From Hydrogenophilales bacterium (GTDB taxonomy: Bacteria; Pseudomonadota; Gammaproteobacteria; Burkholderiales; Thiobacillaceae), in contig JACPYT010000015.1 of NCBI GenBank assembly GCA_016195805.1, forward strand, positions 62,001 to 126,000: 64,000 nt of DNA, in the 5' to 3' direction. Shown in pieces: positions 8,981 to 17,865 of the stretch. A program made the translations under genes and the position numbers. Under the pieces are notes generated by a model. That model searched no databases, was not told where the DNA came from, and saw only the letters and a program-made list of their open reading frames with translations. Numbering within the stretch: the first letter of the stretch is position 1; the number at the start of each line of letters is the position of its first letter.

Positions 8981-10188
8981 GGCCGATCCTCCCGGTCACG
9001 GCTGCGCAAGGCATCGCGCGAGCGCATATCCACGGGTGCAGGGGGCGTCGCCGTCGCTGCAACGGGCGGTTGCAACAGCACATCCGGCGTACTCGTGCTG
9101 CTGCCGGGCTGGCTGGCAATCTGCTGCAATTTGTCGAGCGGCAGATACAGGAGACTGTTGCCGCCTTTCTGGTCCACCACCACTTTGCTGGTGTTGTTCA
9201 TCACGGTCTGCATGGTGTCGAGGTACATACGCTCGCGTGTCACCTGCGGCGCTTTCTGATATTCGGTGACGATTTGCGCAAAGCGGCTGGCATCGCCTTC
9301 GGCATTGGCAATCACCGCCTGCTTGTAACCGTCGGCCTCTTCCTTGAGGCGGGATGCCAGGCCGCTGGCACGCGGCACCACGTCGTTGGAATAGGCTTCC
9401 GCTTCGTTCTTCAGACGTTCGCGATCCTGGCTTGCCTTCACCGCGTCGTCGAACGCGGCCTGCACCTGCTCGGGCGGCTGGATATTCTGCAGGGTGACCT
9501 GGCTGATGCTGATGCCGGTCTTGTAGCGATCGAGTATCTGCTGCATCAGCACCTTCGCCTGCGAGGCGATGTCGGCGCGCCCTTCGTATAGCACAAAATC
9601 CATCTTGTTCTTGCCGACGATTTCGCGCATCGCGGTTTCGGCGACCTGCAGCACCGTGTCTTCGGGCGTGCGGTTGACGAACAGGTATTCCTCGGGGTCT
9701 TTCAGGATGTACTGGACGGCGAACTGCAGGTCGATGATGTTCTCGTCATCCGTCAGCATCAGCGACTCTCTCAGCACCTGGCTCTTGACGTTGTTGCGGT
9801 AGCCGATTTCTACGGTGCGCACCTGATCGATGTTGACGATTTCGCGCGACTCGATCGGCCACGGCAGATGCCAGCGCGGGCCCGGCTCGGTGGTCTCGAT
9901 ATATTTGCCGAAGCGCAGCACCACGCCGCGTTGGCCGGTGTCCACGATATAAAACCCGCTCGCCACCCAGATCAGCACCAGCGCGCCGATCAGCAGGCCG
10001 AGCAAGTTACCGCCACCCGCCATGCCGCCGGTGGGAAAACCCTCTCCGCCACCGCCACCCCCGGCATTCTTGTTGCCGAACAGACCATTGAGGCGCTGGT
10101 TGAGGCGCCGCCAAAGCTCGTCCAGGTCGGGCGGCCCGCTATTCTTGCGGTTGTCTTTATTGCCCCATTGCGGGTCGTTCCAGGCCAT
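8977..10188 (-). CDS. hflK: HflK, FtsH-protease modulator subunit
   Basis: 403 residues. A glycine-rich cytoplasmic N-terminus (GNKNAGGGGGGEGF) is followed by a membrane segment at about 60-82 and an SPFH domain starting VDTGQRGVVLRFGKY. A helical stalk (DRERLKNEAEAYSNDVV) and a proline-rich C-tail complete it. It partners HflC around FtsH. ATG at 10188 is nine bases downstream of the hflX stop, and the 3' end overlaps hflC by 4 bp. All features are standard for betaproteobacterial HflK. Confidence 0.95.
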   Translation of the reverse strand: MAWNDPQWGNKDNRKNSGPPDLDELWRRLNQRLNGLFGNKNAGGGGGGEGFPTGGMAGGGNLLGLLIGALVLIWVASGFYIVDTGQRGVVLRFGKYIETTEPGPRWHLPWPIESREIVNIDQVRTVEIGYRNNVKSQVLRESLMLTDDENIIDLQFAVQYILKDPEEYLFVNRTPEDTVLQVAETAMREIVGKNKMDFVLYEGRADIASQAKVLMQQILDRYKTGISISQVTLQNIQPPEQVQAAFDDAVKASQDRERLKNEAEAYSNDVVPRASGLASRLKEEADGYKQAVIANAEGDASRFAQIVTEYQKAPQVTRERMYLDTMQTVMNNTSKVVVDQKGGNSLLYLPLDKLQQIASQPGSSTSTPDVLLQPPVAATATPPAPVDMRSRDALRSRDREDRP

Positions 10189-10197
10189 ATCGTTAGC

Positions 10198-11382
10198 TTA
10201 TGCAGAGAGAACAGTGGGTTGGGGGGTGTTTTCGTCCGCTGCGCCAGCTTCGTCCTGAATGCGCTCGGCAAGCAGGATTTCTGACAGGGCATCGCGTAAA
10301 AGTTCAAGCCCCGCGCCGGTTTGCGCGGACACATACACGCTTTGAAGTTTACCATATTCGTCGCGCCCCACTCCCGGCGCAACGCCCGTCAGATCGAGCT
10401 TGTTGTACACCCGGAGCTGCGGCACGGCATCCGCCCCGATTTCCGCCAGCACCTTGTCGACCGCCTCGATCTGGCGCTCGCGACCGGGGCTGGCGGAATC
10501 GATCACATGCAGCAGCAGATCAGCCTCGGCGGTGGCTTCCAGCGTGGCCCGGAAGGCGGCCACCAGGTCGTGCGGCAGGCGGGTGATGAACCCGACGGTA
10601 TCCGACAGCACCGCCTCGCCACTCGCCGGCTCGCCGCCGGCCAATTCAGCCAGGCGGGGCAGATAGATCTTGCGCGTGGTGGTGTCCAGCGTGGCGAACA
10701 ACTGGTCGGCCGCGTAGGCGCCGGCACGCGTCAGCGCATTGAACAAGGTCGATTTTCCGGCGTTGGTGTAGCCGACCAGCGCCACCGCCAGCACATGCTG
10801 GCGCGCGCGCGAACGCCGCTGGGTGCGGCGCTGCTTGCCCAGCTTCGCGAGCCGGTCGCGCAGCGCCTTGACCCGCACCCCGATCAGGCGGCGGTCGGTT
10901 TCCAATTGCTTTTCGCCCGGGCCGCGCATGCCCACCCCGCCGCGCTGGCGTTCCAGGTGGGTCCAGCCGCGCACCAGTCGGGTCGACAGATGCTGCAGCT
11001 GCGCCAGTTCGACCTGCAGCTTGCCCTCGGCGCTGTGCGCCCGGCGCGCAAAGATATCCAGGATCAGGGTGGTGCGGTCGATCACCCGGCAGTGCAGGCG
11101 ACGTTCCAGATTGCGCTCCTGCGCGGGCGACAATTCGTGGTTGAAGATGACGACATCGGCTTCGGTGGCCGCAACCAGCGCGGCGACCTCGTCGGCCTTG
11201 CCGCTCCCCACGAACAGGGCTGCATCGGGACGACTGCGCTTGCCTTGCACCTCGCCGAGGATATCGAGCCCCGCGCCCGCCGCCAGCAAACGCAGTTCGG
11301 CCACGCTTTCGGCAAAGTCGGGGGTTCCGAAATCGATCGCCACCAGAATGACGCGCTCGCCGCCCTTGTGCCGGTCAAACAA
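10198..11382 (-). CDS. hflX: GTPase HflX
   Basis: 394-residue OBG-HflX GTPase that binds the 50S subunit and splits stalled ribosomes. The N-terminal HflX domain contains FVGSGKADEVAALV and VIFNHELSPAQERNLE. It is followed by the GGVGMRGPGEKQLE motif and a G domain with G1 GYTNAGKST, G3 DTVGFI and G4 NKLD. The start is TTG at 11382, because a stop (TGA) lies two codons upstream and GGAG precedes it. In most Betaproteobacteria hfq stands directly upstream. Here it does not: 144 bp of non-coding sequence and a GGDEF/EAL gene come instead. Confidence 0.95.
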   Translation of the reverse strand: MFDRHKGGERVILVAIDFGTPDFAESVAELRLLAAGAGLDILGEVQGKRSRPDAALFVGSGKADEVAALVAATEADVVIFNHELSPAQERNLERRLHCRVIDRTTLILDIFARRAHSAEGKLQVELAQLQHLSTRLVRGWTHLERQRGGVGMRGPGEKQLETDRRLIGVRVKALRDRLAKLGKQRRTQRRSRARQHVLAVALVGYTNAGKSTLFNALTRAGAYAADQLFATLDTTTRKIYLPRLAELAGGEPASGEAVLSDTVGFITRLPHDLVAAFRATLEATAEADLLLHVIDSASPGRERQIEAVDKVLAEIGADAVPQLRVYNKLDLTGVAPGVGRDEYGKLQSVYVSAQTGAGLELLRDALSEILLAERIQDEAGAADENTPQPTVLSA

Positions 11383-11526
11383 CCGTCATTCTCCAAACGC
11401 CGGGAAAATGCCGCATATTCACGGCGAATTCCCGTCCGTAACGGCATTCAAAAGGGGGCAGCATGAGGGGGGCTCGATCTGCATGGTGAGCCTCTGTTCT
11501 GGTTCGATTCGGGCTCTCATTCTAGT

Positions 11527-13341
11527 TCATGATCCAGCCAGTTGCGGCCTTCCAAAATGCCATCCCTGCCCGTAATCCACGCCCATGTCGGCCAGCATGC
11601 GCGCGGTTTCTGCGTCCTCGACATGCTCGGCCACGGTCAGCACGCCTTCCTTGCGGGCAAAGCTCGCCAGGCTTTCGACGATGCCCGCCACCTTGCGGTC
11701 CTGGCGCATGTTCGACACCAGCCAGCCTTCGATCTTGAGGAAGCTGACCGGCAGGTGCGCCAGATAGAGATAGGACGAATAGCCGCTGCCAAAATCGTCC
11801 AGCGCCAAGCGAAAGCCGAAGTCGATGAAGGGCTGCAGATCGGCACGCAACTTGGCCAGGCTGACGATGCGCTGGCGTTCGGTCAGCTCCAGCACGATGG
11901 GCTTGACCGGCCCCAGCATCACGCTGCAGGTCTGGCAATAGCCCATCGCGTTGGCAAGCATTTCCTCGACCAGGTCGCGCCGCGCCAGGAACTGCGGCGA
12001 CACGTTCACGAAATGGGCAAAGTCAGTCGCCCCTCCCTGATCCATGCGGTTCACGCAGCGCTGCATCACGTCACGGATCACCTGGCGGTCGATTTCGGCC
12101 ATCAGGCCCAGGCCTTCTGCCATGTCGACGAAATCCTTGGCCTCGACGATGTCGCCGGTGGCCGTCTGGATGCGCGCCAGCGCTTCGTCGGCGACGGCCT
12201 GCCCGCTTTGCAGATCGACGATGACCTGCGAGGCCTGGCGAATCCTCTTTTCCGCCAGCGCCTGCCGCAGCAGCGCGCTGTTCCACTGGACATGCGCAGG
12301 CACCGCCACCTGGACCTGGTCGCGTCCCTCCGCCTTGGCCCGATACAAAGCCGTGTCGATATCCTCCAGCATGGGCAGGATCTCGCTGTCGTTCGTGCCA
12401 AAGGCTGCCACGCCTGCCGAGAAACTCAGCGAAATGGCGCCCACGCTGGTCTGGACGGGCGTCGCACGGGCCTGGCCAGCCAGCCTCTCCATAATGCCGG
12501 CGGCCTCGTCCACGGTGCTTCCATGCAGGACAAACAGGAACTCCTCGCCGCCCCAGCGCGCCACCCAGTCGCCCTCACGCAGTCCGGATTCGAAACGGCG
12601 TGCCACGGCCTTGAGCACCTCGTCGCCGACGGCATGGCCGTAACGATCGTTCACCGTCTTGAAATGGTCGAGGTCGACCAGCGCCAGCGCAAAGCCCAGT
12701 CCGTCCCGCTGCGTGCGCGCCTTTTCCTTTTGCAGGCGCTCCTCGGCCGCACGCCGGTTGGGCAGGCCGGTCAGCAGGTCGGTCAAGGCGATGCGTTGCA
12801 GCAGGTCTTTTTGTGCGGATTGATGCAGGGCATTGCCGAGCCAGTCGGCGATGAGGTCCATGTAAGCGATGTCGACCGCATCGGGCGGCGATTCGCTGCG
12901 CGTGCGAAAAAAAGCCAGCACCCAGCGGGCCTCGTCACCAACCGCGACCGGGATGCCGGAATAGGTGCGCAATCCCAGCTTGTTCACCAGCGCGTGGTTG
13001 GCGTAGAGCGGATGCTCACGCAAGTCGGCAATATGGCTGGCCTCGCGGGCAAGAAAGACGGCATGGCATAACACCGTTTCCACCATCAGCACCGTGCCTT
13101 CGGGAAACAGCCCCAGGCGATCGCTGACATAGTGCGCAGTGTAATTCTCGCCAAATTCGCCGAGCACCACCAGATCCATGTCCAGCACCTCAGCCGCCAT
13201 CGCCAGCATGGCACGGATGCGCTCGGGATCGGAAAGCCCGCCCTGCACCGACAGTTTCCACAGCGCGTTCAGGCGATCGACATGCGAACCGCCCTGGCTG
13301 GCTGGCGACGCGCGCTGGTCGGATTCGTTGACTGGCACCAT
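11527..13341 (-). CDS. GAF-GGDEF-EAL cyclic-di-GMP signalling protein
   Basis: 604 residues, cytoplasmic, no membrane segment. A GAF-type sensor occupies about 20-165. The diguanylate cyclase domain (about 185-340) has active site RWGGEEF and an inhibitory RxxD site (REGD) exactly five residues before it. The EAL domain (about 355-600) keeps EAL itself (DEALARI), NVSPQ, ELTE, DDFGSGYSS, the LKIE lysine, AEHVE and the final QG. Synthesis and hydrolysis of c-di-GMP are therefore both plausible, with the ligand of the GAF domain deciding the balance. It lies 37 bp behind the APAT/GalT-like gene on the same strand, within the segment that separates hflX from der. Confidence 0.9.
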   Translation of the reverse strand: MVPVNESDQRASPASQGGSHVDRLNALWKLSVQGGLSDPERIRAMLAMAAEVLDMDLVVLGEFGENYTAHYVSDRLGLFPEGTVLMVETVLCHAVFLAREASHIADLREHPLYANHALVNKLGLRTYSGIPVAVGDEARWVLAFFRTRSESPPDAVDIAYMDLIADWLGNALHQSAQKDLLQRIALTDLLTGLPNRRAAEERLQKEKARTQRDGLGFALALVDLDHFKTVNDRYGHAVGDEVLKAVARRFESGLREGDWVARWGGEEFLFVLHGSTVDEAAGIMERLAGQARATPVQTSVGAISLSFSAGVAAFGTNDSEILPMLEDIDTALYRAKAEGRDQVQVAVPAHVQWNSALLRQALAEKRIRQASQVIVDLQSGQAVADEALARIQTATGDIVEAKDFVDMAEGLGLMAEIDRQVIRDVMQRCVNRMDQGGATDFAHFVNVSPQFLARRDLVEEMLANAMGYCQTCSVMLGPVKPIVLELTERQRIVSLAKLRADLQPFIDFGFRLALDDFGSGYSSYLYLAHLPVSFLKIEGWLVSNMRQDRKVAGIVESLASFARKEGVLTVAEHVEDAETARMLADMGVDYGQGWHFGRPQLAGS

Positions 13342-13378
13342 GGATTGGCCGGGTTCGTTAAAAACCAGTCATTTTAAC

Positions 13379-14482
13379 CTATTGCATTTCCTGCAATTCA
13401 ACCGCACGCAGGCGCTCGGCCGCCTGTTCCGGGTTGATCGTGTTGACGAACAGCCCGGAGCCCAGTTCGAACCCGGTCGGAATCGACGTACGCGGACAGA
13501 TTTCAAGATGCCAGTGGTAGCTTGGCGCGTGCGCGCCCCGCTGGGCGTCGTGCGGAACCGAGTGCAGGAAGAAGTTGTACTGTGCGCCGCCGATGACGGC
13601 ATCCAGCCGCGCCATGGTGCGCTTCATCACCCGTGCCAGGTCGGCCAGATCCTCGCCGCGCACGTCGAGGAAATCGGCCTGGTGCGCCAGCGGCAGGATG
13701 TGCACCTCCCATTCGTAGCGGCTGGCGAACGGCTTGATGGCGATGAATTTCTCGCCGCGCTCAACCACATACTGGCCGACGTTGATCTTGCGCCGCACCG
13801 CCCCCGAGTTGCGGTCGTAAATCGTCGCCTCGAAGGTCAGCGCTTCGTCGATCAGCGCGCAGAAGATGCAGTGGTGATGCTTGGCGTAGTGCGCGGCGCT
13901 GTTCCTCACCTCGGCGTCGACGTTTTCCGGCACCACCGGCATCGCGATCACCTGGCTGTGCGTATGCGGGATCGACGCGCCGGCCGCCGGGCCGAAGTTC
14001 TTGAACACCAGCACGTATTTCAGCCGCTCGTCGGACTCGAACAGCTGCCGCATGCGCGTCTGGTAGACGCCGAACAGCGCCGCCAGATGCGATTCGGCCA
14101 TCTCGTGCACCGCGATGCCGTGTTCATGGTGGTCGATGATGACCTCGTGCCGGCCGTAACCGTCGATGGTCTGCTGCAGGCCGAAGTTGAAGCCGGCCTG
14201 CTCGCGGTCGTCGCCCAGCACCGGATAGAGGTTCTCGACCATGCGGATCTGCCAGTCGCCGTCCGGTGGCCAACTCAGAATCACCGGCGGCGTCTTGTGT
14301 TCGTTGCCGCGGCAGAACGGACAGGTTTCGACGTGCTTGCGGGTGTCGCGCGGCGCCAGCTCCTCGGCCTTTTTCGGACGCATGCTGCGCGCCGTGGCGA
14401 CCAGCACCGATTCGCTCGGCACGACGGGATTGATACGGATTTCGCGAACTTCGCTGGGTTCGGATGTTTTCGGGTCTGACAT
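13379..14482 (-). CDS. GalT-family nucleotidyltransferase, likely adenylylsulfate:phosphate adenylyltransferase
   Basis: 367 residues of the galactose-1-phosphate uridylyltransferase branch of the HIT superfamily. The nucleotidylated-His motif is HTHSQ (H173, H175), close to the HPHxQ of GalT. Zinc-type pairs CPFC (54-57) and CIFC (205-208) and a late YHWHLEICPR (H323, H325) are present. No galE, galK or galM is nearby. T. denitrificans 'ADP sulfurylase' (APS + Pi to ADP + sulfate) is known to be a GalT-related enzyme of about 41 kDa, which fits this length and the sulfur-oxidising genome. Start ATG has a strong GAGGAG. The fold is sure; substrate (APS versus hexose-1-phosphate) is inferred from genome context. 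Confidence 0.75.
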   Translation of the reverse strand: MSDPKTSEPSEVREIRINPVVPSESVLVATARSMRPKKAEELAPRDTRKHVETCPFCRGNEHKTPPVILSWPPDGDWQIRMVENLYPVLGDDREQAGFNFGLQQTIDGYGRHEVIIDHHEHGIAVHEMAESHLAALFGVYQTRMRQLFESDERLKYVLVFKNFGPAAGASIPHTHSQVIAMPVVPENVDAEVRNSAAHYAKHHHCIFCALIDEALTFEATIYDRNSGAVRRKINVGQYVVERGEKFIAIKPFASRYEWEVHILPLAHQADFLDVRGEDLADLARVMKRTMARLDAVIGGAQYNFFLHSVPHDAQRGAHAPSYHWHLEICPRTSIPTGFELGSGLFVNTINPEQAAERLRAVELQEMQ

Positions 14483-14591
14483 GCGGCTTCTCCTCTGACG
14501 GCTAGCTTAAAGCAGCCGGGTGGCGCCGTCGGTTCATAATTCTTATGCACCCCGTCACGCTTTTTATCCCTGCCGCCGCCAAGGCCTTGCG

Positions 14592-14620
14592 TTGACGAAG
14601 CCCCGGGCGGCGCCGACAAT
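14592..14620 (+). promoter_or_regulatory. Candidate sigma-70 promoter for the small-gene pair
   Basis: TTGACG (14592-14597), a 17-base spacer and GACAAT (14615-14620) stand 33 bases before the ATG at 14653, leaving room for its GGAG ribosome site. Match is 5/6 and 4/6 to consensus. Confidence 0.45.
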
Positions 14621-14652
14621 GTGGGATCTTTGCTGGTTTCCGGAGTATCCCC

Positions 14653-14934
14653 ATGGACGAAAAAGCCCTGCACAACGAGCAGCGTCTCATGCGCATGATG
14701 CGCAAGACCCTCACTTCCATCGTGCGCGACACCGCGCCGCGTGACGGCAACCCCAGCCCCCTGACCGAAGCCACCATCCTCGGCATCAAGGACTGCCTGG
14801 TGGTGATTTCCAGCCGCGAAGCCGAACTCGCCCAGCTGACCGGGCGCACCCTGGAAGAGCGTCCGCGCTTCACCGACGAAACGCCGACCAGCCACGCCGT
14901 CAAGATCAGCAGCATCCCGAAGAAAACGCATTGA
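14653..14934 (+). CDS. Small hypothetical protein
   Basis: 93 residues, soluble, not recognised. The sequence is charged and helical at the N-terminus (ALHNEQRLMRMMRKTLTSIV). A central conserved-looking stretch TILGIKDCLVVISSREAEL follows, with one Cys, and a polar C-terminus ends in KKTH. ATG at 14653 has GGAG seven bases upstream. Its stop codon forms part of a perfect hairpin (14932-14958) in front of the next small gene. It diverges from the APAT/GalT-like gene with a 170-bp shared upstream region. Function unknown. Confidence 0.7.
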   Translation: MDEKALHNEQRLMRMMRKTLTSIVRDTAPRDGNPSPLTEATILGIKDCLVVISSREAELAQLTGRTLEERPRFTDETPTSHAVKISSIPKKTH

Positions 14935-14958
14935 TGCATCGCGTTCAGCGATGCATCA
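14932..14958 (+). repeat. Perfect 11-bp hairpin between two small genes
   Basis: TGATGCATCGC and GCGATGCATCA pair perfectly around the loop GTTCA. The left arm begins with the stop codon of the upstream small gene and the hairpin ends 15 bases before the next ATG. There is no T-run, so it is more likely a processing, stabilising or translation-control element than a terminator. Confidence 0.7.
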
Positions 14959-14973
14959 CTTAGAGACAGCCAA

Positions 14974-15225
14974 ATGCCGCAAGCCACCAGCCTGTTCACC
15001 GATGTCGAATCGAAGGTCGTCGGCACCTCGGCGGTGGTGATCTATTCGCCGTCGGGCAAAAAACGCACGCGCTTTCCCGAAGGCGTGGTCGAGGTCTACG
15101 CCAGCGAGGACGAGGCGCTGGCGCACGCGGATTCAGCGAAGAGCCGCCACGCGGCAATCGCCAGCGGGCCGTCGCGCTCGTCGGAAGGCTTCAGACTGTT
15201 TTATCTGGTGCGCTGGCTCGACTGA
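14974..15225 (+). CDS. Small hypothetical protein
   Basis: 83 residues, soluble, not recognised. The N-terminal half is beta-like (SAVVIYSPSGKKRTRFPEGVVEVY). An acidic helix (SEDEALAHADSAKSRHAA) follows, and a hydrophobic end (FRLFYLVRWLD). It follows the other small gene by 39 bp with the hairpin between them, so the two probably share a transcript. It converges on der. Coding character (third-position GC, start spacing) looks real, but no function can be assigned. Confidence 0.65.
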   Translation: MPQATSLFTDVESKVVGTSAVVIYSPSGKKRTRFPEGVVEVYASEDEALAHADSAKSRHAAIASGPSRSSEGFRLFYLVRWLD

Positions 15226-15228
15226 CGG

Positions 15229-15253
15229 CTGAGCCAGCGCATGCCTGGCTCAG
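15229..15253. repeat. Inverted repeat at the end of der
   Basis: CTGAGCCAG and CTGGCTCAG form a perfect 9-bp stem with loop CGCATGC between the convergent small gene and der. The right arm overlaps the der stop. No T-run on either strand, so the terminator role is only possible. Confidence 0.55.
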
Positions 15254-16659
15254 GTTGAGCCGTAGACCTTGCGGCGTATCCGCTTCTCGCGCCGCCGCCG
15301 TGTTTCGTCGCCCTGCGTGGGCGGCGCACGCTTCTTGCCCTCGAAGGGATTCTTGCCTTCGTCTTCCTTCACCTGGATGCGCAGCGGCGTGCCCTGCAGC
15401 TTGAACGCCTTGCGGAAACTGCTTTCCAGATAGCGCTTGTAGTCGTCGCGCAGGCCTTCCAGCGCGTTGCCGTGCAGGATGATGACCGGCGGGTTCTTGC
15501 CGCCCTGATGGGCGTAGCGCGGCTTCGGGCGGAACAGCCCGTTCTTCGGCGGCGCGTGCTGCTCCACCGCCATCTCCAGTACCCGCGTCAGTTTGGGCGT
15601 CGACATCTTGATGAAGGCGGCGGCATGCGCGGCTTCGACATCCTTCAGCAGGGCTTCCAGGCCCTTGCCCTTGAGCGCCGAGATGTAGTTGAAGCGGGCG
15701 AAATCGAGGAAAGCCAGCTTGCGCCCGATGTCGCGCTTGATGTCGTCGCGCTGCTCGGCGGACAGGCCATCCCACTTGTTGATTGCCACCACCAGCGCAC
15801 GCCCGGTTTCCAGCACGAAGCCGGCGAGATGCGCATCCTGCTCGGAGATGTTCTCGCGCGCATCGAGCACCAGCACCACCACGTTGGCATCCTCGATCGC
15901 CTGCAGGGTCTTGATGACGGAGAATTTCTCGACCGTTTCGAATACCTTGCCCTTGCGCCGTACGCCGGCGGTATCGATCAGGATGTAGGGCTTGCCGTCG
16001 CGCTCGAACTCGACGTAGATCGAGTCGCGCGTAGTGCCCGGCTGGTCGAACGCGATGACGCGCTCTTCGCCCACCAGCGCGTTGACCAGGGTCGACTTGC
16101 CGACATTGGGACGCCCCACCAGCGCAATCTTGGGAATGCCGAATTCGTCGGTCCTTTCTTCCTCTTCGGGAAACGGTGCCAGTGCCTCGTCCACCAGGTC
16201 TGAAATGCCGTCGCCATGGGCTCCGGAAATCGCCAGCGGCTCGCCGAGTCCCAACTCGTGGAACTCGGCCGTCACCACGGCACGGTTCATCCCCTCGGCC
16301 TTGTTCACCGCCAGCAGCACCGGGCACGTCGCCCGCCGCAGGCGGTCGGCGATCACCTTGTCCTGTGGCGTGAGGCCGCTACGCGCATCGACCATGAAGA
16401 TGATGGCATCGGCCTCGTCGATGGCCTGCAGGGTCTGGCGTGCCATTTCAGCCATGATCCCCTCCTTGGCCACCGGTTCGAGACCGCCGGTATCCACCAC
16501 CAGATAAGGCTTGCCGCCGATACGCCCGCGCCCGTAGTGACGGTCGCGCGTCATGCCCGGCATATCGTGCACCAGGGCGTCACGCGTGCCGGTGAGGCGG
16601 TTGAATAAGGTGGACTTGCCGACGTTGGGACGCCCGACAAGAACCAGAGTGGGAAGCAT
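15250..16659 (-). CDS. der: GTPase Der (EngA)
   Basis: 469-residue double-G-domain GTPase essential for 50S ribosome assembly. The first G domain starts [16 protein letters not shown] (about residue 7) with DTGG as its switch. The second repeats [16 protein letters not shown] near residue 180 with [13 protein letters not shown]-like domain of about 100 residues and a basic tail ([11 protein letters not shown]) follow. It comes after bamB by 45 bp, the common bamB-der order. It closes the long minus-strand array and lacks the hfq neighbour usually found downstream. Confidence 0.96.
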   Translation of the reverse strand: MLPTLVLVGRPNVGKSTLFNRLTGTRDALVHDMPGMTRDRHYGRGRIGGKPYLVVDTGGLEPVAKEGIMAEMARQTLQAIDEADAIIFMVDARSGLTPQDKVIADRLRRATCPVLLAVNKAEGMNRAVVTAEFHELGLGEPLAISGAHGDGISDLVDEALAPFPEEEERTDEFGIPKIALVGRPNVGKSTLVNALVGEERVIAFDQPGTTRDSIYVEFERDGKPYILIDTAGVRRKGKVFETVEKFSVIKTLQAIEDANVVVLVLDARENISEQDAHLAGFVLETGRALVVAINKWDGLSAEQRDDIKRDIGRKLAFLDFARFNYISALKGKGLEALLKDVEAAHAAAFIKMSTPKLTRVLEMAVEQHAPPKNGLFRPKPRYAHQGGKNPPVIILHGNALEGLRDDYKRYLESSFRKAFKLQGTPLRIQVKEDEGKNPFEGKKRAPPTQGDETRRRREKRIRRKVYGST

Positions 16660-16704
16660 GGCTATCCTTGCTGACGCGCCGGCGCAACCGGCGCGTCGTA
16701 TTGT

Positions 16705-17865
16705 TTACTTGAGCCGGAACGCGACGACGCTGCCTTTGGCCGTCTGTACCGCGAAGCCCGGTCCGATGTCGACCGGCGCCGTGCGGACGGCACTGTCGAC
16801 CCTGGCACGCGCCACAAAGCGGCCGTCCTCGGCCGACAGCACGTGCACGTAGCCCTCGCCGTCGGCCACCACTACCCAGGCACCCAGTGCCAGCGGCGCG
16901 GTCACTTCGCGGCGCGCCAGTTTGTCCTGCCGCCAGACAGCACGGCCGCTCGTTTTGTCGTAGGCGGTCACGGCATCCTTGTCGTCGGTGACGTAGACAT
17001 TGCGCTCGTCCATGGCCAGGCCGCTGTTGCTGGAGGTGTCGCGTGCCCACAGCAACTCGCCGTTGCTGCGGGCGAAACAGGCCACCCGTCCCTGATAGGT
17101 GACGGCGCATACCTGACGCTCATCCAGGACCGGATTGCCCATCACGTCGGCCACCCGCTCGAGTTCGGTCGCGCCGTGCGGCTGCGCCACCGTGGCTTCC
17201 CACAACTGCGCGCCGTTGGCCGCGTTGAGCGCAACCAGCTTGCCGCCGGGAAACCCGGCGTAGAGCACGTCGTCACGCACCGCCATGCCGCCGGAACCGC
17301 GCAGGCTCAATACCGGCAGCGTGCGGGTGTACAGCCATTTGCGGCTGCCGTCGGCCACCGCCAGACCCTGCACGCGGCCATCGCCGGTGCGTGCCATGAC
17401 GCTGTCGCCCACAACCAGCATCTGTCCGGTCACCTCGCTCGACAAGGCCGCTTTCCAGCGTTCTTTGCCGCTGGCCCGATCCAGCGCCAACAATTCGCCC
17501 TTGCTGCTGCCCACCAGCACCAGCCCCCCCCCCGCGCCGGTGCCAGCTGAAAGCTTTGCGCCGGTATCGGTTTTCCATACGGTGTTGCCATTGGCCACCG
17601 CGATACGCACGACCCGGCTGCCGCCTGCCGCAAACACATCGTCGCCTTCAACCTGGGGGTGGAACAGATAACCCCCGGTGTCGCCCGTCTCGCCTTTCCA
17701 GGCTTCGGCAAGGCTGGCAGTGGGCTTGAATTCGACCAGCTCAGCGGGTTTGGCCTTGGCCGGACCGTGGCCGAACCATCCCCCCACCGTGCTGGTCATC
17801 GAACCGACCGTACTGCATCCCGACACAGCCAGAGCCAGGCCTGCCACCATCAAGCGCATCTTCAC
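16705..17865 (-). CDS. bamB: Outer membrane protein assembly factor BamB
   Basis: 386-residue lipoprotein of the BAM complex that inserts beta-barrel proteins into the outer membrane. The signal peptide ends in a lipobox AVSGC. The mature part is an eight-bladed PQQ-like propeller with repeating strands such as GRAVWRQDKL, LLALDRASGKERW and VALNAANGAQLWEA. Two starts are close: GTG at 17865, which overlaps the yfgM TGA by 4 bp, and ATG six bases later. The coupled GTG is preferred. Placed between yfgM and der as in most Beta- and Gammaproteobacteria. Confidence 0.94.
   Translation of the reverse strand: MKMRLMVAGLALAVSGCSTVGSMTSTVGGWFGHGPAKAKPAELVEFKPTASLAEAWKGETGDTGGYLFHPQVEGDDVFAAGGSRVVRIAVANGNTVWKTDTGAKLSAGTGAGGGLVLVGSSKGELLALDRASGKERWKAALSSEVTGQMLVVGDSVMARTGDGRVQGLAVADGSRKWLYTRTLPVLSLRGSGGMAVRDDVLYAGFPGGKLVALNAANGAQLWEATVAQPHGATELERVADVMGNPVLDERQVCAVTYQGRVACFARSNGELLWARDTSSNSGLAMDERNVYVTDDKDAVTAYDKTSGRAVWRQDKLARREVTAPLALGAWVVVADGEGYVHVLSAEDGRFVARARVDSAVRTAPVDIGPGFAVQTAKGSVVAFRLK

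Noticed and set aside
13379-14482. Ordinary galactose-pathway GalT
   Set aside because: Not excluded, but no galE, galK or galM is nearby and the sulfur-oxidising context fits the GalT-related APAT better, so the Leloir role was not chosen as the main call.
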